NCBI GenBank assembly: GCA_951640195.1
Contig: OX621173.1
Location: 103,780 to 167,779, forward strand
Reading direction: 5' to 3'
Length of the DNA stretch: 64,000 nucleotides
From: Porpolomopsis calyptriformis
Taxonomy: Eukaryota; Basidiomycota; Agaricomycetes; Agaricales; Hygrophoraceae
Shown here: piece after piece, positions 23,660 to 33,506 of the stretch
Numbering within the stretch: position 1 is the stretch's first letter
How the letters are laid out: each line of letters opens with the position of its first letter
Notes under the pieces: generated by a model
What the model was told of the DNA's origin: nothing
The model's input: the letters and a program-made list of their open reading frames with translations, nothing else
Database searches by the model: none
Translations under genes and position numbers: made by a program

Positions 23660-24359
23660 GATTTCAATGTGAACTTTGCAACTCTGTAAGTGTATCCGAT
23701 CTTTGAAAGTTGAGAAGATATACCCATCGCTGAAATTTCAAATCAAGATGGCCCCACGATTAATATTAAATCAGTGTTTCTGATCCATTAAACTAATCGG
23801 CGATTACATCCATCTCTCCGCGATTCTCGGTTGAGTTTGAGTTCAGCGTTGTGAACCACCTTGAGTCCTCTGACCCCTCTAGGAGGTGGAGAGGGGTAGG
23901 AGTATCGGCGGATAAGGGGGTCGGTTGCAGCAGGCTGCCTCAAATGATAGACACGCCCTAAGGCCTGCTCATTTAGTGCCCTCTCGCGTTACCGCTGAGG
24001 CTGCTCAGTGGAGAGGTGGTGGCTGACAGCAAGAAGCTGCGGGAGATATACTGCCCCTTTCACGCTCTACGAAAATGGAATGATTCGTAAACAAGATAAT
24101 ACAAAGCATTTTGTCCCGGCGGCTGAGTTCGAAAAAATTTCGACTCTGTTTATGCCCTCCCGATTCTTACTGAATGCGAGATGCAGACAGTCCAGTCAGG
24201 AGGCGCTCCTCTGGCTCTGGGTTCAACCACTGCGCGAATACTCGCGCCCGGGAATACGCAAGCAGTGCCTACCCATCCTCAGGAAACACAGATTGGCCAG
24301 CGGGTTGGGGATGCAGGTGGTGAGTGTGCGGCGTTATACAACTGTTCGTTCACCCGTCG
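23660..24359. other. Intergenic, no gene seen
   Basis: Unique-looking sequence leading into the satellite. A frame at 24008-24367 overlaps the satellite start and shows no domain. Confidence 0.4.
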
Positions 24360-26760
24360 GTTTCTGACATCTTGATTTGCAGACCGATGTACATTCATTT
24401 CCTCTCGATGAACACTGATAACTGCGTTATGCAATCAGTGGGTTTACGCGGCGTCATGCCATCGTTTGCTCGTCAATTGGGTTGAATGTCTGGCTTGTTG
24501 GTTTCTGACCTCGGTAAGTTCATATTCTGTCGGCGGACACTGAATGCGCTATGCACTCAGTCGGTGTTGCACCGTTCACTGTCTGACATCTTGATTCGCA
24601 GACCGGTGTCATTCATCTCCTCTCAATGAAACACTGATAACTGCGTTATGCAATCAGTGGGTTCGACGCGGCGTCATGCCATCGTTGGATCGTCAATTGG
24701 GTTGAATGTCTGGCTTGTTGGTTTCTGACCTCGGTGAGTTCATATTCTGTCGGCGGACACTGAATGCGTTCTGTAGTCAACGGGTGTTGCATCGCTCACT
24801 TGTCGATTGGCTTGCCGACCGGTGTACATTCATCTCCTCTCGATGAACACTGATAACTGCGTTATGCAATCAGTGGGTTCGACGCGGCGTCATGCCATCG
24901 TTGGATCGTCAATTGGGTTGAATGTCTGGCTTGTTGGTTTCTGACTTCGGTAAGTTCATATTCTGTCGGCGGACACTGAATGCGCTATGCACTCAGTCGG
25001 TGTTGCACCGCTCACTGTCTGACATCTTGATTCGCAGACCGGTGTACATTCATTTCCTCTCGATGAACACTGATAACTGCGTTATGCAATCAGTGGGTTT
25101 ACGCGGCGTCATGCCATCGTTTGCTCGTCAATTGGGTTGAATGTCTGGCTTGTTGGTTTCTGACCTCGGTAAGTTCATATTCTGTCGGCGGACACTGAAT
25201 GCGCTATGCACTCAGTCAGTGTTGCACCGTTCACTGTCTGACATCTTGATTCGCAGACCGGTGTCATTCATCTCCTCTCAATGAAACACTGATAACTGCG
25301 TTATGCAATCAGTGGGTTCGACGCGGCGTCATGCCATCGTTGGATCGTCAATTGGGTTGAATGTCTGGCTTGTTGGTTTCTGACCTCGGTGAGTTCATAT
25401 TCTGTCGGCGGACACTGAATGCGTTCTGTAGTCAACAGGTGTTGCACCGCTCACTTGTCGATTGGCTTGCCGACCGGTGTACATTCATCTCCTCTCGATG
25501 AACACTGATAACTGCGTTATGCAATCAGTGGGTTCGACGCGGTGTCATGCCATTGTTTGCTCGTCAATTGGGTTGAATGTCTGGCTTGTTGGTTTCTGAC
25601 CTGGGTAAGTTCATATTCTGTCGGCGGACACTGAATGCGCTATGCACTCAGTCGGTGTTGCACCGTTCACTGTCTGACATCTTGATTCGCAGACCGGTGT
25701 ACATTCATCTCCTCTCGATGAACACTGATAACTGCGTTATGCAATCAGTGGGTTCGACGCGGCGTCATGCCATCGTTGAATCGTCAATTGGGTTGAATGT
25801 CTGGCTTGTTGGTTTCTGACCTCGGTAAGTTCATATTCTGTCGGCGGACACTGAATGCGCCATGCACTCAGTCGGTATTGCACCGTTCACTGTCTGACAT
25901 CCTGATTCGCAGACCGGTGTACATTCATCTCCTCTCAATGAAACACTGATAACTGCGTTATGCAATCAGTGGGTTCGACGCGGCGTCATGCCATCGTTGG
26001 ATCGTCAATTGGGTTGAATGTCTGGCTTGTTGGTTTCTGACCTCGGTGAGTTCATATTCTGTCGGCGGACACTGAATGCGTTCTGTAGTCAACGGGTGTT
26101 GCATCGCTCACTTGTCGATTGGCTTGCCGACCGGTGTACATTCATCTCCTCTCGATGAACACTGATAACTGCGTTATGCAATCAGTGGGTTCGACGCGGC
26201 GTCATGCCATCGTTGGATCGTCAATTGGGTTGAATGTCTGGCTTGTTGGTTTCTGACTTCGGTAAGTTCATATTCTGTCGGCGGACACTGAATGCGCTAT
26301 GCACTCAGTCGGTGTTGCACCGCTCACTGTCTGACATCTTGATTCGCAGACCGGTGTACATTCATCTCCTCTCAATGAACACTGATAACTGCGTTATGCA
26401 ATCAGTGGGTTCGACGCGGCGTCATGCCATCGTTGGATCGTCAATTGGGTTGAATGTCTGGCTTGTTGGTTTCTGACTTCGGTAAGTTCATATTCTGTCG
26501 GCGGACACCGAATGCGCTATGCACTCAGTCGGTGTTGCACCGTTCACTGTCTGACATCTTGATTCGCAGACCGGTGTACATTCATCTCCTCTCGATGAAC
26601 ACTGATAACTGCGTTATGCAATCAGTGGGTTCGACGCGGCGTCATGCTATCGTTGGCCGTCGATTGGGTTGAATGTCTGGCTTTTTGGTTTCTGACCTCG
26701 GTAAGTTCATATCCTGTCGGCGCTATGCACTCAGCTGGTGTTGCACCGTTCAGTTGTTGA
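24360..26760. repeat. Satellite of about 219-bp monomers in a three-monomer higher-order repeat
   Basis: About eleven monomers begin atgtctggcttgttggttt, at 24486, 24707, 24922, 25141, 25364, 25577, 25798, 26019, 26234, 26454 and 26674. A variant monomer marked gcgttctgtagtcaac recurs at 24766, 25421 and 26078, i.e. every 655-657 bp, so the array is a three-monomer higher-order repeat. Each monomer contains two imperfect palindromes: actga.tgc...gca.tcagt around gctat, and actgataactgc...gcaatcagt. The 72-80 codon frames starting MSGLLVSD are a by-product of a period near 73 codons; they run out into stops and are not called as genes. Confidence 0.95.
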
Positions 26761-27215
26761 TTGGCTTGGTTTTCTCGCCTCCTAGTTTATAGACCGCTCA
26801 CGTGCTGTCGGCGAACACTGACTCTTATGTACTCAGTGTGTGTTACTGACCTGTTAGTTTCAGACTGCGGTAAGTTCATGTCCTGTTGGCTAACACTGAA
26901 TAAATGCGTGATGCAATCAGTGGGTGTAACACGTCTTATGCCGCCGTTCATCACTCGATTTTTTGGCTTGTTGATTTACTTCACACGGGTAGGTTCACAT
27001 TCCGTAGGTGAACACCGAATGAATGGCGAATGGCGAATGCGCTATGCAGTCAGCAGATGTAACGTGGCATTATGCTACATTCACCTGTTGGTTGGCTTGG
27101 TTTTCTTTCCTCTTAGTTTTCAGACTGGGGTCATGTCCCGTCAGCGAACACCGAGTGCTATGCAACCACTGGGTGTTGCATAGTGCTATACTACCATTCA
27201 CCGTCGATTGGCTTG
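26761..27215. repeat. Degenerate edge of the satellite
   Basis: Diverged monomers still recognisable by gattggcttggttttct, gtaagttcat/gtaggttcac and aatgcgctatgcagtcag. The higher-order pattern is lost here, as expected at a satellite border. Confidence 0.8.
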
Positions 27216-27221
27216 GTTCTG

Positions 27222-27269
27222 GCCACGCTACCTTACTGCCTTGAGGCCTAGACAGTAAGGTAGCGTGGC
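27222..27269. repeat. Perfect inverted repeat, 17-bp arms
   Basis: Arms 27222-27238 (gccacgctaccttactg) and 27253-27269 are exact reverse complements around a 14-nt loop. It sits exactly where the satellite gives way to the next element. Confidence 0.85.
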
Positions 27270-27289
27270 TAACTTTGCCAGCGTAAAAG

Positions 27290-27480
27290 TGTAGCAGACT
27301 GCGCCAGCTTAACTGGTATTGCTAAGCTGCTTCACTGCACCACAAAGAGCACAATTGTGGCTGTACAAGGAACCGAACCACATTTTGGTCAAGTCCACTC
27401 TGTTCGGAACAGAGGGGTTCAGAAGGAGTTCACTGAAACTGTGTAGACCCCTCTCCCACACTAACTTCCAACAGAATTCG
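27290..27480 (+). repeat. Dispersed element next to the satellite (copy 1)
   Basis: Shares gcttcactgcaccacaa, actctgttcggaacagag and cactgaaact, in the same order, with the reverse complement of 41085-41215. The central phrase ctctgttc(c)gaacagag is itself palindromic. As in the other copy, it follows satellite-like sequence, so monomer and element seem to belong to one larger repeat. Confidence 0.75.
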
Positions 27481-27877
27481 TTCATTTCAGCCATGGCTCA
27501 GTAACTTGATGGTGATTCCCATTCCCCCTGTTCACCGCAAGGAGACAGGTGCTGAATATCCGCTGATACTTGATCATTATTGAGGTTGGAAGGGTGATGG
27601 CCACAGTGGAGTTGTGAACCACGCATAACGCTGGTAGGGCATAGGCAGGGCATCATCACAGTGAATGAAGCTAGCGTCGGGAGGTAATACTTGCCCGGTG
27701 GAGTGAGACATGAGCATCGCTGAATACATGACTATCCCTCGCATCCCGTCCCGGGAGAGATAATTGGACTGGAGGTCGGGCCATGCTGTAAGAGTCCTAT
27801 GGCCGCATGCTTACGGTCTCGTTGCGACAGTTATAAAAGAACCCCCCATTCGAGCTACAATCACATTCAATCCAAAG
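27481..27877. other. 5' flank of the alpha-kinase gene
   Basis: No gene is seen up to about 27764. The open frame of the alpha-kinase extends back to there without an ATG. A further 5' exon or a promoter may be present. Confidence 0.4.
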
Positions 27878-28837
27878 ATGAAACCAAAGGCCGGTGCCTT
27901 CAAAGTTGCACACATCGGTCATACCAATATCCCTATCTTCCAGTCGACTTCATCCTCCACAAAAGTGTGCGTCAAGCAATGCTTTTATCATGATGCTGAT
28001 GGGGCGCTCGGTCGTGCACCATCCCGCATTGTTTATAATAGCCATACCCAATTAAAGAAGTTGACGGTAGAGTCGTACTGTGCGACATGGGGTGCAGCTT
28101 TGATGCAACTCGCGTATGACTTTGTGGAGCAGGAGAATGCACAACGCGGTCCTCCATCGTTCCCGATTCCTCGATTGCGTTTCGTTCGGGTAGCCCTAGC
28201 CGTTGCAGACGATAAAGAGCGGCATACTTTCTTGATTGAGGAGTGTATTGATGAGGACACCGACGGCGAGTTTCTCAAGTACATCAATAACGACCGTAGC
28301 TCTCCTCTTTCCCACCCCAACAACCTTGAGCGACAACAGATAGGCGAATTTCTCGCCTTCGCTCAGCATGTTCAATATGTGAAGACTCAAAAGTTGGCTT
28401 TCGTTTCAGATGTTCAAGGTTTGTTTTCGCATTTAACTGATTCCGCATTCTGATTATTTCCTGAGAATAGGTGGTACATCACTACTTTCTGATCCCCAAA
28501 TCATAACAGCCCCGTAAATTTTGTTGCATGCTCACACATCAATTTTACTCATGGAATGATATTTAGTGAACTCTCCGGAAACCTCTTCGCTGGTGGCAAC
28601 ATAGGGGCCTGTTTTCAACATTTCACCGATGATCACCTTTGCAATAGATTCTGTCGCTACTACATTCCGGAAGGTCTCCCCAAGGCAAAAGCTGGTAAGG
28701 CACCCCGCTTTGGTGTATCGCTTGAACAGATGCTGCGGGAAGCCGAAGACGAAAAAGCGGCAGCAAAAGCAGCAGCGATGAACGATGACCGCGAGCTCAC
28801 TAATATGAGCATCTCCTTGACGTCTCTCGGACTGTAA
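27878..28837 (+). CDS. Alpha-type protein kinase (atypical Ser/Thr kinase)
   Basis: Alpha-kinases phosphorylate Ser/Thr using a fold distinct from common kinases and form large families in Agaricomycetes. Three exons (27878-28418, 28471-28513, 28567-28837) splice cleanly to 284 residues. Seen are VCVKQCFYH with the ATP-binding Lys, FLIEECIDED (hinge), FAQHVQYVKTQKLAFVSDVQ, then GGTSLLSDPQIITAP, and a C-terminal FTDDHLCNRFCRYY, the His/Cys zinc site of the family. Length fits a kinase domain plus an Ala/Glu-rich tail. The ATG at 27878 is the first in frame, but the frame is open upstream, so extra N-terminal exons are possible. All key residues appear intact. It stands alone beside the satellite. 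Confidence 0.85.
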
Positions 28838-30020
28838 TCCCAATCCGCATGTATGTCCTTTGAATAATTGCTCTCGTACATATGCTCTCACATCCACAGC
28901 TCTTTTACATATGCTTTCATACGCACGGTGCTCCTCGCACATACGTTCTCCTAGATACACTCTCGCACACTCAATCATACTCATGCACGTATACTCTCGT
29001 ACGCTTTCATTCCCTTTATTTAATTCAGATACCTCACTTTAATCTCCAAATTTAATTTCTTTTCGTTGTAATGGTTATTTGAGCTTGAGTTGCAGATTGC
29101 TATTGAATTAGCCTTGCATGGTGAACCAACCAATCTCTAGGTTAACCTGGAGGTCTCTCAGTGAGTTTCGAAGCCGATACTTGTGAGCTGGATGGTCGTT
29201 CAATTGCTGCTTTGTGTTGAAGTGGGCACGAGTGAATGACTAAGTCAGGAAACTTCAACCAGCACCCTGATTGCAGTGAAACGCACTAAAGAATGGCTAC
29301 AACTCTAACTTCTAGGCATCGAGTCATTCGTCAACCCTTCGTGCTCATGCTGATCACTGTGTAAAGTGCAGACACTACAGCCAAGGAACCTACTTGGCTA
29401 ACAGAATCAGACACTTTCCTCCTCAACTACAAGCTGTATGGGACATAACAGGCTCAAGTTTATCAAGGGAGTATTAGGATGAGAATATCACTACCTCAAT
29501 GAAACTCGAAGTGCATACATTCATACAATGCAGGGACATTGCAAAGAGTACAGCGAGCAAGTCTTTGTTTTTCTATTACACACCACCTTTCTTTCTTGCG
29601 CTGCCCTATCCCGCTTCACCACCGCCATGTCCGCCATTCAGTTCAATCAATGCAACCTCTACTTAGCTGGAGGTGACATTCTTAACATCCATCTCCCGGA
29701 GCATCCCCCCGAGCCATTTGTCATGCGTAAAAATCCTTCGGACCCAGCCCATTTCCTCAAAACACTCACCGTCCGTGCCGCGCGATTTTTTATCCGCGTT
29801 TCCCGCAAATTCTTCCAGTGAGTTTTTTTTAAACGTGGGATTCTCCTTCGCGCTAACTTTCCCGCAAAGTTTCGTCACCGATATGGTCAGAAACGAAAGG
29901 AGCGGGTTCAGCTCAATCGTTTGATCGGGGCGCGTCTCTCATACTCGCGTGAGCGCGAAGGTGTAGGTTTTTTTTTTTTCTGTTCGGATTGTCATGTATT
30001 ACTATACTTCAAACAGTAAA
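28838..30020. other. Intergenic; CT-rich ~24-bp imperfect repeats at 28860-29010
   Basis: The 3' flank of the alpha-kinase has repeated variants of tctcgtacatatgctctcac. A short frame at 29628-29821 (MSAIQFNQCNLYLAGGDILN...) resembles the start of a small basidiomycete protein but cannot be extended. Nothing else is supported. Confidence 0.4.
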
Positions 30021-30029
30021 TATCATACA

Positions 30030-30120
30030 GTGTACCCAAGGTCCTTTACCTCGGCATGTCATAGATTGACAGGTTGACGGCATTTAAAGTTTTCTTAGCA
30101 GGCAAACCTTGCGTTCCATA
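30030..30120. repeat. Direct repeat, copy 1 (pair with 45013-45095)
   Basis: Matches 45013-45095 in the same orientation: gtgtaccc.agg.cctttacc, ggcatgtc.tagattgac, ggcatttaaagttttcttag and caggcaa. The copies differ by scattered substitutions and an 8-bp insertion (aggttgac) here. It lies just beyond the 3' end of the TET/JBP gene. Confidence 0.85.
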
Positions 30121-30188
30121 CTGTATACAACGAAGAAGTAGCTTTGTAAAAAATCAAAATCTAAACATATTTCACTGCGACATAGCCT

Positions 30189-32040
30189 CTATACAGTAGA
30201 CATGCTGCTATGAACCGGAGGGAGATTCCTGAAAAAGTTGTTGTTGGGTAACGGAGCCATGCAAGAGTCGCAGTATGGAAAGTTGCTTACCCCTCTTAGC
30301 TCTGAATAGGTAGAGAAAAGTTCCGATGCCCTCTTCCATCGTGGGGAGGATTGCAAGTCGCAGGCTAGTTTCCCAATCGGATCCTGCATCATGAAATCAT
30401 TCGCTGTCCGATATCCATGCTCGACCCATCTGAACAGCCCTCCAGCTGCATACTGTGTACACGAAACACGGGTCTCGTGTGCCTGCACCTTGGTGTTGGA
30501 GTGACAGAATATTGCGGAAGGGATAAGCACCGTGGAACCGGGGGGAAACTCTATCGCCAACTTAATATCCCAAAGTAAAAGGTGGCCTCCTTTTTTCGGA
30601 TCAAAGTCTCCTAACGCAGTAATAGCACACCACCCAAAGGCAAGGTTCGAGAAGTCGCGATGAGGCAGACATATCGTCTTAGGACCAAAGTTGAAGGTCA
30701 TAGCACTCCAGACGCTATTTTTGAAGTTCATCCTAAGCTGTGGATGGTGGCCTAGGAGCCCCGACATCGTGGTAGAGTAGTACTTGTACAGGCGTGGTGC
30801 CCAAGCTGCAAACAGCCCGTTCGAGAACCCTGCTATCCTTTGGATGGCAGAGCATTGTATCAAATCCGTCATGACCGCGTGATTGTTGTGTGTAAGGCCA
30901 AGATTTCCTGGAACCTTTACGAAAATGTTCCAAGATCGTGATTAAAAAAACATAGCGGCAGAGGAAAAGTATACTGTACTTTTTGTCCTCCTCCGAATGA
31001 AAAACCGCAGGCGAGGGATGGAGAGCGGCACCGGCGGTGGGATGCATCCTTTGCAGAAAATTCGCAAAGCCCCCGAGCTTCTGAGATTCTTTGGGCAGCC
31101 TCATTGTGTATGATTTCCCATTCAGGAGACTGGGGACGTCCACCTAGAAGAGCTACCACACGCCCCTCAGAATCGAGGATTGGCGTCGCACGACTAGCAG
31201 TACATTTTCACCGAATCAGATCGAGAATCTTGTTTGATTGGGTAGAAATCGACCTACATGCCATCCCATTCCTGGATTCTAAACCCAAATTGGGGTGCGT
31301 TTCTCAACACATCCTCCAGAGAATACTCCTTTATCTCGATCCTCTTGCTCTTCTCTGACCGCAGAGCTGTGAACCCAGGGCCAGTCACAGGAAGGGTCTC
31401 CGTTGCTACCGTGGTCGATATTGGGATGGATGACGCGATGTGTTTCAGTCTGACGTTGGTAGGCTTGACGCATCCCACTTTTATCGTGTGGAGGGATGCT
31501 TCCTGCCGTCGCTCCCTGCGATGCTTGTGGCTTGATTTCTTTGACCTCTTGACAGTTGAAGTTGTTCGAGGGTGACCTTTGACAGAGGGAATACTCTTCC
31601 TTACATGCAGGGGGGAAAGGGGCGGGTTTGGTCCCTTATTGGCCAGTATGTTCATACCTCTGATCATTGGTAAGAGGTTGGCTTTCTTTGTTCCCCAGCA
31701 TGTATCTCCTGGATGTCCTGTATAGGAATGTTATGTTTTCATTTAATAGTTACGATATTTCTGCCTTACCATCGAGATCGTTGGGTTCTATCATATATGA
31801 CATATCCCCTACCGGAGGAGGCTGATTATAGGGCAAAAATGCCTGCCCTTCAGTCGGGTCATAGTCTGGATGCTGCTCGATGTCAATTGCAGCCTGGAGG
31901 CGAGGGAGGAGGAGGATGTTGGTCTGGATCGGTATGCCAGAAGCTTCCAACAATGTGTTACTGCGTAGCAAATCCTTTAATGTTAGCCATGAGTCAATGC
32001 ATTCGCTGTGGAACTTGTGGGGTTCCTCTCACAGGCATTT
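30189..32040 (-). CDS. Fungal TET/JBP-family 2-oxoglutarate/Fe(II) dioxygenase
   Basis: The family oxidises 5-methylpyrimidines in DNA. The C-terminal core shows FNFGPKTICLPHRDFSNLAF (HxD iron ligands), GWCAITALGDFDPKKGGHLL, then LWDIKLAIEFPPGSTVLIPS, AIFCHSNTKV (distal His) and ETRVSCTQYAAGGLFRWV (2OG-binding Arg region). Upstream exons carry IRATPILDSEGRVVALLGGR and a basic linker (31255-31667). Further up is IDSWLTLKDLLRSNTLLEAS and TNILLLPRLQAAIDIEQHPD. Splices at 31262, 30960 and 31775 keep the frame. The extreme 5' end is unclear: above IDSW the frame meets a stop near 32035, and a LINE is inserted at 32118. The catalytic core is intact; whether the gene still has a start is open. Such genes are expanded in Agaricomycetes and have been linked to KDZ transposons. 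Confidence 0.8.
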
Positions 32041-32100
32041 CACTTTAAGAATGGGTAGTACTTGACGACTTTGCAACTCACAGTGGGCTTCAACTTAGAC

Positions 32101-32108
32101 TCACGTGA
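32101..32108. promoter_or_regulatory. TCACGTGA octamer (E-box type) at the 5' side of the TET/JBP gene
   Basis: Palindromic octamer at the left border of a LINE insertion; part of it is in the target-site duplication. CACGTG is the classical bHLH core site. Its role here is inference from recurrence at 36712 and 54917. Confidence 0.35.
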
Positions 32109-32117
32109 CACACATTT

Positions 32118-33001
32118 TTTTTTTTTTTTTTTGATTTCAGCATTTATATACCGCAACAAGCAAGCATACGTGCTAAGACGTGGTGGCTGGTTATCTATGA
32201 CCAGCCCTGCTACTTTGTTTATATACATATGAGGGGGTCAATCCCTGGGGCTTTGGGTGACGCAGTGAGTCTCGTGATTTGTGGGTTGAGTTGGGTGTTT
32301 TCTTATTGTGCTGGAGTTGCACCGTTTTCGGCATTTGGGGGTGTGGCCATAGGTTGGCCTTCCTGGGCTAGGTTGCCCTCGGTTGTGTCGTCATCCTGTT
32401 GGACTGGGACTGTGGGTTCTTCATCGAACGTGGGGGATTTGGGTTTGGCATAGGGTCTGCCTGTCTTGGTGAACGCTCCAGGTTTGAGTATGAACGATCT
32501 CTGGCAGTGAGATATTTCTTGATGCTTTCCGGAGGAGGTTTTGGTGTTCGTCGTATTGCGGGCACTCTTGTATTATGTGTTCTCGCGTTTGTAACCCGTC
32601 TAAAGGGTCCCTTGTGGGCACCCTGAGTGCAGTAAGGCAATGCTTCTTGACGTGTGTGGCCCTCAGCGATGTAGCATCTCCCCTATAGGTGTACTACCTG
32701 GACCAGGTCGACATAAGTCTCCCTAATTGGTGTGGCAAAGAAACCAGCGGTCCAAAGACCTCCCAGCTAGGTACAGTCCAATAGCAGAGTTGGTCATTAC
32801 GACCTCCCTAAAGGGTACAGGTGGGGATCACACCCAGCTGCACACACACACGGACACTAACCACTGCACCGACGTGGTAACAACATGGATGGGTACGCTC
32901 TGCCTTTCTCAGAGACCCACCGGCGATGGATTTTGACCTCTCGAGCCCAACCAGGGATTTTCTCCCTAGTTGGCTACGGCCCAGTGAATGACTCCAGGGC
33001 A
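32118..33001 (-). mobile_element. 5'-truncated LINE with 15-bp target-site duplication
   Basis: The 15-bp duplication acgtgacacacattt is present at 32103-32117 and 33002-33016. The plus strand begins with a run of 18 T (32115-32132), i.e. the poly(A) tail of an element on the minus strand. Inside, the minus strand reads LQTREHIIQECPQYDEHQNL followed by LRKASRNISLPEI, which is the zinc-knuckle-like C-terminal end of fungal LINE polyproteins (after RNase H). Only the last ~880 bp of the element is present. A clean duplication indicates a fairly young insertion. Confidence 0.85.
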
Positions 33002-33016
33002 ACGTGACACACATTT

Positions 33017-33506
33017 CTGTAGAAAGGCTGTAGAAAGGAATGTCTCGATTAACGTTCCCTTCTTTCTTTGCCTCCAGTCACAGTTCAGTTCCAGTTCAGT
33101 TAATCAGTATCAATGACTTGGCCTACTAAGCTGCAGTAGCCGAGAATACTATCCAAATACATGACGGGAGGGGAGAAAGATTGAGAAGGAGCAGGCAAGG
33201 CGAGGATCAGAGTCAACGGCGGGAATGAGGATGGGTGTGGGCGAATAGGCAGGGCCTAATACTGTATTGCGAACAACATACCACCGATATATAAATACTA
33301 GATTTTGACCAATAAATGCTGGCCTCTGCCACACTGAACTTGGAAGAAGCTTGTAAAAGATGATGCTCAGACTTGCAACAAAGGAAGGTCTTATCTGTTG
33401 ATCACACAGAGGATACTATCGAACACTGCCCCATGCTCAGGAGGCAACTTGTATCAAAGGAAGATGTGGTACAATATAGTCGTATACATGGGCAGGTCCA
33501 CACCAC
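33017..33506. other. Spacer between the LINE and the PHD-protein gene
   Basis: Contains the duplicated target site and presumably the 3' UTR of the 33507-36657 gene, possibly also the original 5' flank of the TET/JBP gene. No gene is supported on either strand. Confidence 0.45.

Noticed and set aside
24486..26672. Repeated 72-80 codon frames starting MSGLLVSD as a gene family
   Set aside because: The satellite period is close to a multiple of three, which leaves frames open. They overlap, run into the next monomer and lack any other gene signal. gtaagt and cag inside the monomer are tempting as splice sites but have no coding sequence around them.
24360..26760. CRISPR-like array
   Set aside because: Units are 219 bp with no spacers and the DNA is eukaryotic.
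32229..32640. Plus-strand frames over the LINE
   Set aside because: Antisense of the LINE end; the minus strand carries the family motif and the poly(A) tail orientation agrees.
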